The notes under the pieces are model-generated. The model did no database searches, was not told where the DNA came from, and saw only the letters and a list, made by a program, of their open reading frames with translations. Both the position numbers and the translations under genes were made by a program. 64,000 bases of DNA from Bacteroidia bacterium (GTDB lineage: Bacteria > Bacteroidota > Bacteroidia > Flavobacteriales > Flavobacteriaceae): NCBI GenBank assembly GCA_030427985.1, contig JAUIBH010000007.1:1-64000 (forward strand), in the 5' to 3' direction. Shown here one piece after another: positions 1-8,177 of this stretch. The stretch's first letter is position 1. Every line of letters begins with the position of its first letter.

Positions 1-233
1 AGCACAGCACAAACTATGGTTGGGTTTGTACTACAGGAGGTTTGGTCCTTACCCGTTATGGAAATGGAAAAATCGACATGATCAAACTAAATCCGGGTGA
101 CACGGAATATTTTGAAAACAGAGGCAAAAACTATGTGAACGATTTAGAGAACATAGGGGAAGAAGCCGTTGTCATCAATATTTTGGAATACAAAGAAACC
201 AAGATGGACAAGCGATTGCAGTTTTGTGATTAA
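1..233 (+). CDS. Cupin-like protein, 3' end only
   Basis: The reading frame is open from the first complete codon at position 3 to the TAA at 231-233, so this is the C-terminal end (about 76 residues) of a gene that starts before the window. The visible part is a short beta-rich stretch with PGD, followed by hydrophobic strands ending in VVINILEYKE. This resembles the last strands of small single-domain cupins. No metal-binding histidines are visible in the remaining part, so the substrate cannot be guessed. A TTG at 42 is in frame, but the frame continues upstream and TTG is not needed as a start. It converges on the next gene with a few bases of overlap. The family call rests on fold-like resemblance only. 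Confidence 0.45.
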   Translation, partial: HSTNYGWVCTTGGLVLTRYGNGKIDMIKLNPGDTEYFENRGKNYVNDLENIGEEAVVINILEYKETKMDKRLQFCD

Positions 234-673
234 ATGGCTTTTATATTGGCCTTTAGTCCAGAGATGATACCCAAAATGTTCTGCACCGTATCTTCCAAGT
301 AATATTTTACCGCCAAGTGGGGTATTCGTACCGTGGTAAATCCATTTTTAAAGGAATGCATGGCATCTTCCAAATCACTTATGGCTTGCTCATGGGTGAT
401 CATGTTGTAGTCCTTGTCAATTTCAATATTGAGTTTAACTCTAGAAATGGCAATATCAACAGATTTCTTACCATCCCACCATTCTAGCATAGGATAAGCA
501 CCTGCTTCTTTTAATGCGTAAAATAAATGAATGGCCTCTAATGGAGTATTGTTATCTAGAATGACTTTTTTGATAAGTCGTGTATGTCTTTCACAAAGCG
601 GAACGCCCAAAGAATCCATAGATTCTTTATGTTGTTGAGGTCCAATGCTTTTCTCGCAATCCTTACATGTCAT
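230..673 (-). CDS. Small protein with Zn-ribbon-like N-terminus and DUF559/VSR-like nuclease core
   Basis: A 147-residue protein of unknown function. The N-terminus has Cys3-x2-Cys6 and Cys27-x2-His30, a plausible single zinc site. Residues 64-86 read as Glu64, Asp73 and Glu84-Ile-Asp86 on alternating hydrophobic strands, which is how DUF559 and Vsr-type PD-(D/E)xK nucleases look (acidic residue, then an E-x-D/K pair). The C-terminal half is helical with a conserved-looking RIPH motif, also typical of DUF559 proteins. The ATG at 673 is the first start, directly before the CKDC motif. It is alone on the minus strand between a cupin fragment and the pxp operon. Nuclease activity is inferred from motif spacing, not shown. 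Confidence 0.5.
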   Translation of the reverse strand: MTCKDCEKSIGPQQHKESMDSLGVPLCERHTRLIKKVILDNNTPLEAIHLFYALKEAGAYPMLEWWDGKKSVDIAISRVKLNIEIDKDYNMITHEQAISDLEDAMHSFKNGFTTVRIPHLAVKYYLEDTVQNILGIISGLKANIKAI

Positions 674-855
674 AAGTGTTTGTCAAGTTTAAGGTCTAAG
701 TATGATTTGGGACTATTATAACTTCTGCTTTTTCAAATTCGTATAAAAAATCGATGTACAGCATCCCACTTTTAGACGAAATGCATTTTTTTGGATGAAA
801 TACATTATTTATCCTAATATCCTCTTAAATTCAATCCCTAAAACCAACCGAAATT

Positions 856-2052
856 ATGCTCAAAAAAATAGGTCCGGGCGTATTGGTGGCTGCTGCTTTT
901 GTGGGTCCAGGGACCCTTACCATGTGTACATTGGCTGGAGCGCAGTTTGGTTATGCCTTGATTTGGGCGCTGTCGGTATCAGTCTTAGCCACCATAGTGC
1001 TTCAAGGTATGGCGGGCAGAATAGGGGTGGTTGCCCAAACAGGCCTTGTGGATGTCGTTCGCACTGAACTCAAAACACCATGGATTAAAAAGTTAGTGGT
1101 TATTGTCGTTCTTTCTGCCATTCTTATTGGAAATGCGGCCTATGAGGCCGGGAACATTGGCGGGGCTACTTTGGGATTGGAACAACTATTTCCAGGAACA
1201 AAAGTGACTTCATTTTATCCCGCGATCATTGGAATATTCATTTTCTTCTTGTTGTGGTTCAGTAGTTATAAAATTCTGGAACGGGTCTTTGTGGGTCTTG
1301 TGGGTATCATGGGGGTGAGCTTCCTTATTTGTGCCATACTAACAAAACCTTCCATTGTTGACATTTTAAAAGGAGCTTTTGTGCCCACAATGCCCCAAGG
1401 TGGACTTTTTACAGTCATTGCTTTGGTGGGAACCACTGTGGTTCCCTATAATTTATTTCTACATGCATCCTTGGTGAGACAGAAATGGAAGTCAAGTAAG
1501 GAACTCAAAACCGTAAAGTGGGATACCATAATTTCCATTACTTTGGGCGGATTGGTGTCCATGGCCATTTTAGTCACCGCAGCCTCAGCTCCCATTGACA
1601 ATATTAACAATGCTTTGGACATGGCCAAAGGACTGGAACCCCTCTTCGGAAAAATGGCAGTGTACTTTATGGCCATCGGGTTGTTGGCTGCGGGAATCAC
1701 TTCGGCGATAACAGCTCCGCTAGCAGCTGCATTTGTGGCCAGTAGTTGTTTTGATTGGGGTGGTAATATGGAAGACAAAAGATTTAAGCTGGTCTGGGCT
1801 ATGGTACTTTTTTGTGGGGTGTTCTTTTTGTCTTTTGACATCAAGCCCATCGAAGTCATACAATTTGCCCAGGTGGCCAATGGGTTGCTTTTGCCAATTA
1901 TGGCTATTTTATTATTATGGATAGTGAACAAGAAAAACGTGATGGGCGAACATAGGAATACTTTGGTTCAGAATATTTTGGGATTGACCATTGTGGGATT
2001 TGCCATCTTTCTGGGCGTTAAAAGCATTCTCAAAGTAATAGGAGTATATTAA
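856..2052 (+). CDS. NRAMP-family (SLC11-like) membrane transporter, 5-oxoproline-operon type
   Basis: A 398-residue inner-membrane protein of about eleven hydrophobic segments with the overall NRAMP pattern: a GPG-containing TM1 (residues 6-30) and a TM6 segment around residues 188-206. The two motifs that bind metal in true NRAMPs are altered. DPGN of TM1 reads G17-P-G-T20, and MPH of TM6 reads V196-P-Y198. The Asp, Asn and Met ligands are therefore absent. The ATG at 856 precedes a typical start; the gene ends 2 bases before pxpA, so it is the first gene of that operon. Bacillus ycsG, also next to pxp-type genes, has the same arrangement. Transport of 5-oxoproline or another organic acid is an inference from context; Mn/Fe transport looks unlikely. 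Confidence 0.8.
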   Translation: MLKKIGPGVLVAAAFVGPGTLTMCTLAGAQFGYALIWALSVSVLATIVLQGMAGRIGVVAQTGLVDVVRTELKTPWIKKLVVIVVLSAILIGNAAYEAGNIGGATLGLEQLFPGTKVTSFYPAIIGIFIFFLLWFSSYKILERVFVGLVGIMGVSFLICAILTKPSIVDILKGAFVPTMPQGGLFTVIALVGTTVVPYNLFLHASLVRQKWKSSKELKTVKWDTIISITLGGLVSMAILVTAASAPIDNINNALDMAKGLEPLFGKMAVYFMAIGLLAAGITSAITAPLAAAFVASSCFDWGGNMEDKRFKLVWAMVLFCGVFFLSFDIKPIEVIQFAQVANGLLLPIMAILLLWIVNKKNVMGEHRNTLVQNILGLTIVGFAIFLGVKSILKVIGVY

Positions 2053-2054
2053 TT

Positions 2055-2795
2055 ATGAATTGGACAATAGACATCAACTGTGATGTGGGCGAAGGCGTAG
2101 GCAACGAGACTGAAATATTCCCTTTTATCAGTTCCTGTAATATTGCCTGTGGCGGACATGCGGGTGATATGGACACCATGACCCAAATCGTGAAATTGGC
2201 CAAGCATCATAACGTGAAAATTGGTGCACATCCTTCCTACCCAGACAAGGAGAATTTTGGACGACGGGTTATGGATATTTCAAAACAGGATTTACAAGAG
2301 AGCATCGTAAAACAATTACAGCGCTTCGATTCCATTCTTGATCAAGAACAAGCAGAATTACATCACATCAAAGCACATGGTGCCTTGTACAATGAGACTG
2401 CGAAAGACAAGGATTTGGCTCAAACCTATCTGGAGGCCATTCAGGAATACAAAACTAGAACCTTGTTATATGTTCCCTTTGGTTCGGTGATTGCTGAGCT
2501 AGCCCATCAACAAGGATTTGAAGTTTGGTATGAAGCGTTCGGAGATAGAAATTACAACAGTGAATTAAGTTTGGTGAGTCGAAAACTTGACAATGCCCTT
2601 ATCCATAATCCCAAAAAAGTATTGGACCATATTCTTCCCATCATCAAAGAAGGTCATGTAAGAGCGGTTTCCGGTGAGTTCATCAAAATCGAGGCAAAAA
2701 CCTTTTGTATCCATGGCGATACCCCTTCCGCATTGAAAATATTAATGTATCTTTCCCAAGAATTATCCAAACACCAGGTGCAATTACTACAGTGA
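2055..2795 (+). CDS. pxpA: 5-oxoprolinase subunit A (LamB/YcsF family)
   Basis: PxpA of the ATP-dependent prokaryotic 5-oxoprolinase PxpABC, which opens 5-oxoproline (pyroglutamate) to glutamate. The 246-residue length and the N-terminal DINCDVGEG, the CNIACGGHAGD segment around residue 30-40, and GAHPSYPD / FGRR motifs are hallmarks of the LamB/YcsF family. Cytoplasmic. The ATG lies 2 bases after the transporter stop, and the stop codon overlaps the GTG start of pxpB, so translation is probably coupled. The three subunits are all present and intact in the order A-B-C, supporting a functional enzyme that removes spontaneously formed pyroglutamate. Confidence 0.93.
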   Translation: MNWTIDINCDVGEGVGNETEIFPFISSCNIACGGHAGDMDTMTQIVKLAKHHNVKIGAHPSYPDKENFGRRVMDISKQDLQESIVKQLQRFDSILDQEQAELHHIKAHGALYNETAKDKDLAQTYLEAIQEYKTRTLLYVPFGSVIAELAHQQGFEVWYEAFGDRNYNSELSLVSRKLDNALIHNPKKVLDHILPIIKEGHVRAVSGEFIKIEAKTFCIHGDTPSALKILMYLSQELSKHQVQLLQ

Positions 2796-3526
2796 AAAGT
2801 TACCCCATAAGCATCAAACCCTTTGGTGAGCGGGCCGTTTTAGTGGAATGGCCGAGCAAGGTAGAGGTGTCTATTTTGGCCGATATTCTTGATTTTATGG
2901 ATGCGTTCAAGGAGTTGAAGCTCCCTGGATGGGAAATGTCTGTTGCCTATAATTCCCTCACGATGGTTTGCAACGATGAACATCTGGATTATGACAATAT
3001 TAGAAGGGTCATCCTTGATTGTCATGCCAAACAAGCCGCTTCCAAAACCAAGCGAATGCAGCATTTATGGCGGATTCCGGTCTGTTACGATGCCGAATTC
3101 GGTATGGACCTAGAGGAAGTTTGCAAAACCTTAAAACTTTCTGTTGATGAGCTTATCCAACAGCATACATCCCACCAATATATTGTATATGGAATAGGAT
3201 TTTTGCCCGGATTCATGTATTTGGGAGGGTTGCCACAATCATTGGAAATCCCAAGAAGGGCAGAACCGCGCCTTCAAGTAGCCAAGGGCTCTGTGGGATT
3301 GGCGGGAAAACAAACTGGCGTATACCCGCAAGATTCACCCGGTGGATGGAACATCATCGGAAATTGCCCCATACCCTTGTTCAACCCCAAGTTGGAAGAC
3401 CCCTGTTTTGTTAAAGTGGGGGACAAGATACAGTTTCAACAAATATCCAAGGCAGAGTATGATCTGCATAAGATTGAAGGTGAAGTAGGAATTTATAAAC
3501 CAGAAAAAGTATTGCTGAATGCTTAA
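2792..3526 (+). CDS. pxpB: 5-oxoprolinase subunit B (KipI family)
   Basis: A 244-residue KipI/PxpB protein. The GTG at 2792 is chosen as start: it overlaps the TGA of pxpA (GTGA), the following residues (KSYPISIKPFGERAVLVEW) match the usual N-terminus, and the frame open further upstream lies inside pxpA and would add an unrelated tail. The central HQYIVYGIGFLPGFMYLGGL and the RVAKGSVGLAG-like GKQTGVYPQDSPGGW segments are characteristic of the KipI / allophanate-hydrolase subunit 1 fold. It forms the 5-oxoprolinase with PxpA and PxpC. Its stop overlaps the pxpC start by 8 bases. Confidence 0.92.
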   Translation: MKSYPISIKPFGERAVLVEWPSKVEVSILADILDFMDAFKELKLPGWEMSVAYNSLTMVCNDEHLDYDNIRRVILDCHAKQAASKTKRMQHLWRIPVCYDAEFGMDLEEVCKTLKLSVDELIQQHTSHQYIVYGIGFLPGFMYLGGLPQSLEIPRRAEPRLQVAKGSVGLAGKQTGVYPQDSPGGWNIIGNCPIPLFNPKLEDPCFVKVGDKIQFQQISKAEYDLHKIEGEVGIYKPEKVLLNA

Positions 3527-4358
3527 GGTGCTAAAAGCAGGTTTTTTTGCCACTATTCAAGATTTGGGCCGTTTTGGGCACCGAGACATTGGTGTTCCCA
3601 TTTCGGGAGCCATGGATGTGGAATCGGTAAAAAAAGCAAACCTGCTATTGGAAAACGACCCCTACGATGCCGTTTTGGAGATTACCATGATGGGCCCAAA
3701 ATTACAGTTTGAGGAGCCTACGGCCATCAGTCTTGCCGGGGCACATCTTGAGCCTAAGTTGAACGACGTTGCTATTGAAAACCATCAAGTCGTTCAGGTT
3801 TCCAAAGGCGATATTCTATCTTTTGGGAAGCTTAAAAACGGATTTAGGTCATATTTGGCCATAAAAGGAGGATTCTTGACCGAAAAGGTACTCGGGAGTC
3901 GCTCCCAATTCTTCCCGGTAACCAAGAAAAAACGAATCAAGGATGGTGATGAAATTCCATATGAAGAAACGGTGTCGTACAAGCCATTGATTTCTGAAGT
4001 AAAGATTGAAGACCATTTCCTCACCGATGAGTTGGAAGTGTTCAAGGGACCGGAGTTCTCACTTTTAACGGACAAACAATTGGCAGAGATTTTCTCTAAA
4101 CCGTTTACCATTTCCAAGGCAAATGACCGCATGGCCTATCAACTCAACGAGCTTATTGAAGAACATTCCCATTCCATGCTCACTTCAGGAACATTGCCGG
4201 GTACTGTTCAACTTACCCCTGCAGGCCGTTTGATTATCTTGATGAAGGATGGGCAAACCACTGGAGGTTATCCTAGAATCTTGCAACTTTCTGAAGCTGC
4301 CATCTGTGTTTTGGCGCAGAAAAAGGCCGGAGATTCCCTTTCCCTTAAATTGATTTAA
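3519..4358 (+). CDS. pxpC: 5-oxoprolinase subunit C (KipA family)
   Basis: A 279-residue biotin-dependent-carboxyltransferase-like (KipA / AHS2) protein. Visible family marks are the N-terminal TIQDLGRFGHRDIGVPISGAMD, the GPxxxLL-type segment, NDRMAYQL, and the near C-terminal TTGGYPRI motif. It completes the PxpABC complex. The ATG at 3519 lies 8 bases before the end of pxpB, so the three pxp genes are translationally coupled. After its stop there are only 42 bases to the ilv leader peptide; no terminator is visible between them, so read-through into the ilv attenuator region is possible. Confidence 0.93.
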   Translation: MLKVLKAGFFATIQDLGRFGHRDIGVPISGAMDVESVKKANLLLENDPYDAVLEITMMGPKLQFEEPTAISLAGAHLEPKLNDVAIENHQVVQVSKGDILSFGKLKNGFRSYLAIKGGFLTEKVLGSRSQFFPVTKKKRIKDGDEIPYEETVSYKPLISEVKIEDHFLTDELEVFKGPEFSLLTDKQLAEIFSKPFTISKANDRMAYQLNELIEEHSHSMLTSGTLPGTVQLTPAGRLIILMKDGQTTGGYPRILQLSEAAICVLAQKKAGDSLSLKLI

Positions 4359-4400
4359 TTTTTCCCTCTTTTTAAAATTTATTTTTCGTAACATTGACGT

Positions 4401-4457
4401 ATGAAAAGAAATATCCTAGTCAACGGTGTGGTCATTATTGTTCCCAATTGGGAATGA
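4401..4457 (+). CDS. Branched-chain amino acid leader peptide of the ilv operon
   Basis: An 18-codon frame, ATG at 4401 to TGA at 4455-4457, encoding MKRNILVNGVVIIVPNWE. Eight of 18 residues are Ile, Leu or Val, with the run Val-Val-Ile-Ile-Val at codons 10-14. It lies just upstream of a perfect intrinsic terminator and of ilvD-ilvB-ilvN-ilvC-ilvA. This is the classical layout of a translation-coupled attenuator: ribosomes stalling on Val/Ile codons report shortage of charged tRNAs. The stop codon overlaps the 5' arm of the proposed antiterminator. It has not been matched to a described peptide; the call rests on composition, position and the RNA folds. Confidence 0.82.
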   Translation: MKRNILVNGVVIIVPNWE

Positions 4458-4517
4458 TACAGTCGCACTATTTCTGGGAAAGGGCCTGTATCAAAACGAT
4501 ACAGGCCCTTTTTCTTT
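4441..4517 (+). promoter_or_regulatory. Attenuator with competing RNA folds before ilvD
   Basis: Three mutually exclusive pairings are visible. (1) TTCCC (4441-4445) pairs with GGGAA (4450-4454), inside the leader-peptide codons. (2) An antiterminator: TGATACAG (4455-4462) pairs with CTGTATCA (4486-4493). (3) The terminator: AGGGCCTGTATC (4481-4492) pairs with GATACAGGCCCT (4498-4509). GATACAG occurs twice, so pairing 2 removes the 5' arm of the terminator. A ribosome stalled at codons 10-14 would leave 4455 onward free and allow pairing 2. A ribosome reaching the stop codon covers it and allows termination. The mechanism is inferred from the sequence. Confidence 0.75.
4479..4517 (+). terminator. 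Intrinsic terminator of the ilv attenuator
   Basis: A perfect 12-bp GC-rich stem (4481-4492 with 4498-4509, extended by two A-T pairs) around the loop AAAAC, followed by TTTTTCTTT. It lies between the leader peptide and ilvD and is best read as the conditional terminator of the ilv operon. It would also end any transcript coming from pxpABC. Confidence 0.9.
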
Positions 4518-4649
4518 AGGAATAAAAATAAGTGGATATTGGATTTTGAATTAACCTAAATAGCTGAATTACAGTAATTTATCCTGATTATTTTTTAAAT
4601 GGATTTAAACAGCCCGAAACTGTTAAAAACATGGGCCTTTTTAAACATT

Positions 4650-4657
4650 TATCTTTG
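4650..4657 (+). promoter_or_regulatory. Possible internal ilvD promoter (-7 box)
   Basis: TATCTTTG matches the Bacteroidota -7 consensus TAnnTTTG exactly and lies 51 bases before the ilvD ATG, downstream of the attenuator terminator. No clear TTG -33 element is visible at the usual distance. If used, it gives a basal ilv transcript that escapes attenuation. The rest of 4518-4707 is AT-rich with nothing else recognisable. Confidence 0.4.
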
Positions 4658-4707
4658 AATAACAGATTAAATTCAACGGAATTCTGTATTTGAATGAAAA
4701 TTTTATA

Positions 4708-6384
4708 ATGGAATTGAACAAGTTTAGCAAAACTGTGACCCAAGACTCTACGCTGCCTGCTGCACAAGCCATGTTGCACGCGTTAGGACTAACTGATGAA
4801 GATTTACAAAAACCCTTTATAGGAATTGCCAGCACTGGTTACGAGGGCAACCCCTGTAACATGCATTTGAACAAGTTGGCGCTCGATGTCAAAAAAGGAG
4901 CGGAGGCTTCCAACTTGGTCGGGCTTATTTTTAATACCATTGGCGTGAGTGATGGTATTTCCAACGGTACTCCCGGAATGCGATACTCGCTTCCCTCAAG
5001 GGATATTATTGCAGATTCCATGGAAACAGTGGTGCAGGCCATGAGCTATGATGGTCTTGTGACCGTTGTGGGATGCGATAAGAACATGCCCGGTGCCTTG
5101 ATGGCGCAATTGCGATTGAATCGCCCCTCCATTTTGGTCTATGGCGGAACCATTGCTCCCGGTTGCCACAAGGATAAAAAATTGGATATTATTTCCGCTT
5201 TTGAAGCCTACGGGCAACGTGTGGCCGGTACCATAGATGAAACGGAATTTAAGGAAGTGATTCACAAGGCATGTCCTGGAGCTGGGGCTTGTGGCGGAAT
5301 GTATACGGCCAATACCATGGCCTCTGCCATTGAAGCTATGGGGATGTCCTTGCCGTTTAACTCGTCCATCCCTGCTGTGAATGCCAAAAAAGGTGCGGAT
5401 TGCGAAGCTGCTGGTGAGGCCATGCTACACTTGTTGCGTGAAGATATTAAACCTCGGGATATTGTCACCAAGAAGTCCTTGGAGAATGCCTTCCGATTGG
5501 TGACGGTTCTTGGCGGTTCTACCAATGCGGTATTGCACTTTATGGCCATTGCCCATGCTGGTGATGTCGATTTCACTTTGGAGGACATCACTCGAATCAG
5601 TGAAACAACACCGTTGTTGGCTGATTTAAAACCCAGCGGAAAATATCTGATGGAAGACCTTCATAAAGTGGGCGGTGTTCCAGCGGTATTAAAATATATG
5701 TTGAAGGAAGGCATGTTGCACGGTGACTGCATGACCGTGACCGGAAAAACCTTGGCCGAAAACTTATTGGATGCCCCAGATTTGGCAGAAGGTCAAGATA
5801 TCATCCGAAAGAAAGACCAACCCATCAAAGAAACGGGTCACATCAGGATTCTGTATGGAAACTTGGCTACGGAAGGTGCCGTGGCAAAAATCACAGGAAA
5901 AGAAGGACTGGAGTTCACCGGAACTGCCCGAGTTTTTGATAGTGAAACAGCCGTCAACGAAGGTATTCATACGGGCAAAGTGCAAAAAGGAGATGTGGTG
6001 GTCATTCGCTACGAAGGACCAAAAGGTGCTCCAGGCATGCCCGAAATGCTGAAGCCTACATCTGCGATTATGGGTGCTGGTTTGGGTAAAGATGTCGCTC
6101 TGATTACCGACGGAAGATTTTCTGGCGGTTCCCACGGTTTTGTGGTAGGCCACGTTTCACCCGAAGCCCAAGTGGGTGGTGGTATTGCCTTGGTGAAAGA
6201 TGGTGATGAAATTACCATTGATGCGGTGAACAATACCATCAACATCAATATTTCAGACGAAGAGCTGGAACAACGAAGAAAAGAGTGGAAACAACCTGAG
6301 TTGAAGATAAAATCAGGAAGTCTATACAAATACGCAAAAATGGTATCATCAGCATCCAAAGGCTGTGTTACCGATATGATTTAA
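4708..6384 (+). CDS. ilvD: Dihydroxy-acid dehydratase
   Basis: IlvD dehydrates 2,3-dihydroxy-isovalerate and 2,3-dihydroxy-3-methylvalerate to the oxoacid precursors of valine and isoleucine. The Fe-S cluster cysteines are visible in [15 protein letters not shown] and [13 protein letters not shown]-type segments, and the C-terminal GRFSGGSHG motif is intact. The ATG at 4708 (MELNKFSK) gives the usual 558 residues. A TTG 18 bases upstream is in frame but less likely. It is the first structural gene of a tightly spaced operon (ilvD 52 bases from ilvB) behind an attenuator. Cytoplasmic. Confidence 0.95.
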   Translation: MELNKFSKTVTQDSTLPAAQAMLHALGLTDEDLQKPFIGIASTGYEGNPCNMHLNKLALDVKKGAEASNLVGLIFNTIGVSDGISNGTPGMRYSLPSRDIIADSMETVVQAMSYDGLVTVVGCDKNMPGALMAQLRLNRPSILVYGGTIAPGCHKDKKLDIISAFEAYGQRVAGTIDETEFKEVIHKACPGAGACGGMYTANTMASAIEAMGMSLPFNSSIPAVNAKKGADCEAAGEAMLHLLREDIKPRDIVTKKSLENAFRLVTVLGGSTNAVLHFMAIAHAGDVDFTLEDITRISETTPLLADLKPSGKYLMEDLHKVGGVPAVLKYMLKEGMLHGDCMTVTGKTLAENLLDAPDLAEGQDIIRKKDQPIKETGHIRILYGNLATEGAVAKITGKEGLEFTGTARVFDSETAVNEGIHTGKVQKGDVVVIRYEGPKGAPGMPEMLKPTSAIMGAGLGKDVALITDGRFSGGSHGFVVGHVSPEAQVGGGIALVKDGDEITIDAVNNTININISDEELEQRRKEWKQPELKIKSGSLYKYAKMVSSASKGCVTDMI

Positions 6385-6436
6385 CAGTAAGTTCCTGATG
6401 AGGAATAAGGGGGTGTTTCCCTAAAAATATACACGT

Positions 6437-8170
6437 ATGGAGACATTGAAAGCAAAAAAGAAAGACAAGAAAAAAAGCACCGCGATTCGCATCACTGGTG
6501 CTGAAGCCATTATACATTGTTTGTTGGCAGAAGGGGTCGATTTGATTTATGGATACCCCGGAGGCGCCATCATGCCAGTGTATGATGAATTATACAAATT
6601 TCAGGATAAGTTGACGCACATCCTTACCCGCCATGAACAAGGGGCGACCCACGCCGCTCAAGGGTACGCACGCGTCAGTGGAAAAGTAGGTGTAGCTATG
6701 GCCACCTCGGGACCTGGTGCCACTAATTTGGTGACAGGTATCGCCGATGCCCAGATAGATTCGACCCCCATGGTATGCATTACGGGTCAGGTAGCACGCC
6801 ATTTATTAGGTTCTGATGCTTTCCAAGAAACGGACATCGTGGGAATTTCAACCCCAGTGACCAAATGGAACTATCAGATTACCCGTGCTGAGGAGATTCC
6901 TGAAATTATGGCAAAGGCGTTTTATATTGCAAAATCAGGTAGACCGGGCCCGGTATTGGTGGACATCACCAAAAATGCCCAGTTTGATGAGTTGGATTTT
7001 GTGTATGAAAAATGTACTGGAGTACGAAGCTATAAACCCGCTCCAGAACCGGATTTGAGTGCCATTGAAAAGGCAGCTGAATTGATCAACACCGCCAAAA
7101 AACCCTATATCGTTTTTGGACAAGGGGTTATTTTGGGCGAAGCAGAAGAACAACTTAAAGCCTTGGTTGAAAAAGCGGGAATCCCTGCTGCTTGGACTAT
7201 TTTGGGACTTTCCGCCATGGATACGGACCACCCCTTGAATGTGGGCATGGTGGGTATGCATGGAAATTATGGCCCCAATGTGCTGACCAATGAGTGCGAT
7301 GTGCTCATCGCCATCGGTATGCGTTTTGATGATAGGGTAACCGGAAACTTGGAAACCTACGCCAAACAGGCCAAGGTCATTCATTTTGAGATAGATCCAG
7401 CTGAAGTCAATAAAAATGTGAAAGTAGATGTTGCTGTTTTGGGCAATGCCAAACAAACTTTGGATTTACTGCTTCCATTGGTAAACGAAAACGAGCACAA
7501 GGAGTGGTTGGCCGAGTTTGAAAAAAAGCACAAAATCGAGTTTGATACATTAATTGAAAAAGATATTTACCCGACCAAGCCAGGACTTACCATGGGCGAG
7601 GTTATTGAACAAATCAATGTGGCTTCAGGGCATAAGGCTGTCGTTGTCACCGATGTAGGACAACATCAGATGATTGCCTGCAGGTACGCCAAGTTCAAAC
7701 AGACCAAAAGTAATATTACCTCTGGCGGTTTGGGTACCATGGGATTTGCACTTCCAGCGGCCATTGGGGCTAAAATGGGCGCTATGGACCGTGAAGTTGT
7801 CGCCATCATCGGAGATGGTGGGTACCAAATGACCATTCAAGAACTTGGAGTGATTTTCCAGCATAACCTTCCCGTGAAAATTGTGGTATTAAACAACGAC
7901 CACTTGGGAATGGTGCGTCAATGGCAGGAACTTTTCTTCGATAGGCGTTATGCCTCAACCGTGATGACCAACCCTGATTTTGTAAAAATCGCTGAGGGCT
8001 ATCACATCAAGTCCAGAAGGGTAGTGGAGCGTTCCGAATTGAAGGATGCCGTGGAAGAAATGATGGCTTCCAAAGACCCTTATTTCTTGGAAGTTCGCGT
8101 GGAGAAGGAGGATAATGTATTCCCCATGGTACCAACTGGAGCTTCTATTTCCGACATTAGATTAAAATAA
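6437..8170 (+). CDS. ilvB: Acetolactate synthase, large (catalytic) subunit
   Basis: The ThDP- and FAD-dependent catalytic subunit of acetohydroxyacid synthase, which condenses two pyruvates, or pyruvate and 2-oxobutyrate, in the first common step of Val/Leu/Ile synthesis. 577 residues. The N-terminal ThDP domain shows GYPGGAIMP and the catalytic-Glu segment HEQGATHAAQGYAR. The C-terminal domain has the GDGGYQMTIQEL...NN ThDP/Mg motif. The first 20 residues are very Lys-rich and look like a flexible extension. It lies 7 bases before ilvN, as expected for subunits made in fixed ratio. Confidence 0.95.
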   Translation: METLKAKKKDKKKSTAIRITGAEAIIHCLLAEGVDLIYGYPGGAIMPVYDELYKFQDKLTHILTRHEQGATHAAQGYARVSGKVGVAMATSGPGATNLVTGIADAQIDSTPMVCITGQVARHLLGSDAFQETDIVGISTPVTKWNYQITRAEEIPEIMAKAFYIAKSGRPGPVLVDITKNAQFDELDFVYEKCTGVRSYKPAPEPDLSAIEKAAELINTAKKPYIVFGQGVILGEAEEQLKALVEKAGIPAAWTILGLSAMDTDHPLNVGMVGMHGNYGPNVLTNECDVLIAIGMRFDDRVTGNLETYAKQAKVIHFEIDPAEVNKNVKVDVAVLGNAKQTLDLLLPLVNENEHKEWLAEFEKKHKIEFDTLIEKDIYPTKPGLTMGEVIEQINVASGHKAVVVTDVGQHQMIACRYAKFKQTKSNITSGGLGTMGFALPAAIGAKMGAMDREVVAIIGDGGYQMTIQELGVIFQHNLPVKIVVLNNDHLGMVRQWQELFFDRRYASTVMTNPDFVKIAEGYHIKSRRVVERSELKDAVEEMMASKDPYFLEVRVEKEDNVFPMVPTGASISDIRLK

Positions 8171-8177
8171 AAAAAGC

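Noticed and set aside
795-1067. A 90-residue reading frame overlapping the start of the NRAMP-family gene
   Set aside because: It lies in another frame over the first codons of a clear membrane protein and its composition is that of a shadow.
1446-1931. A 161-residue antisense frame inside the NRAMP-family gene
   Set aside because: It is the complement of a low-complexity membrane-protein coding region and has no start context or homology-like pattern.
4480-4517. Treating the terminator only as the end of pxpABC
   Set aside because: The Ile/Leu/Val peptide and the duplicated GATACAG word show that it belongs to an attenuator, though it may also stop pxp read-through.
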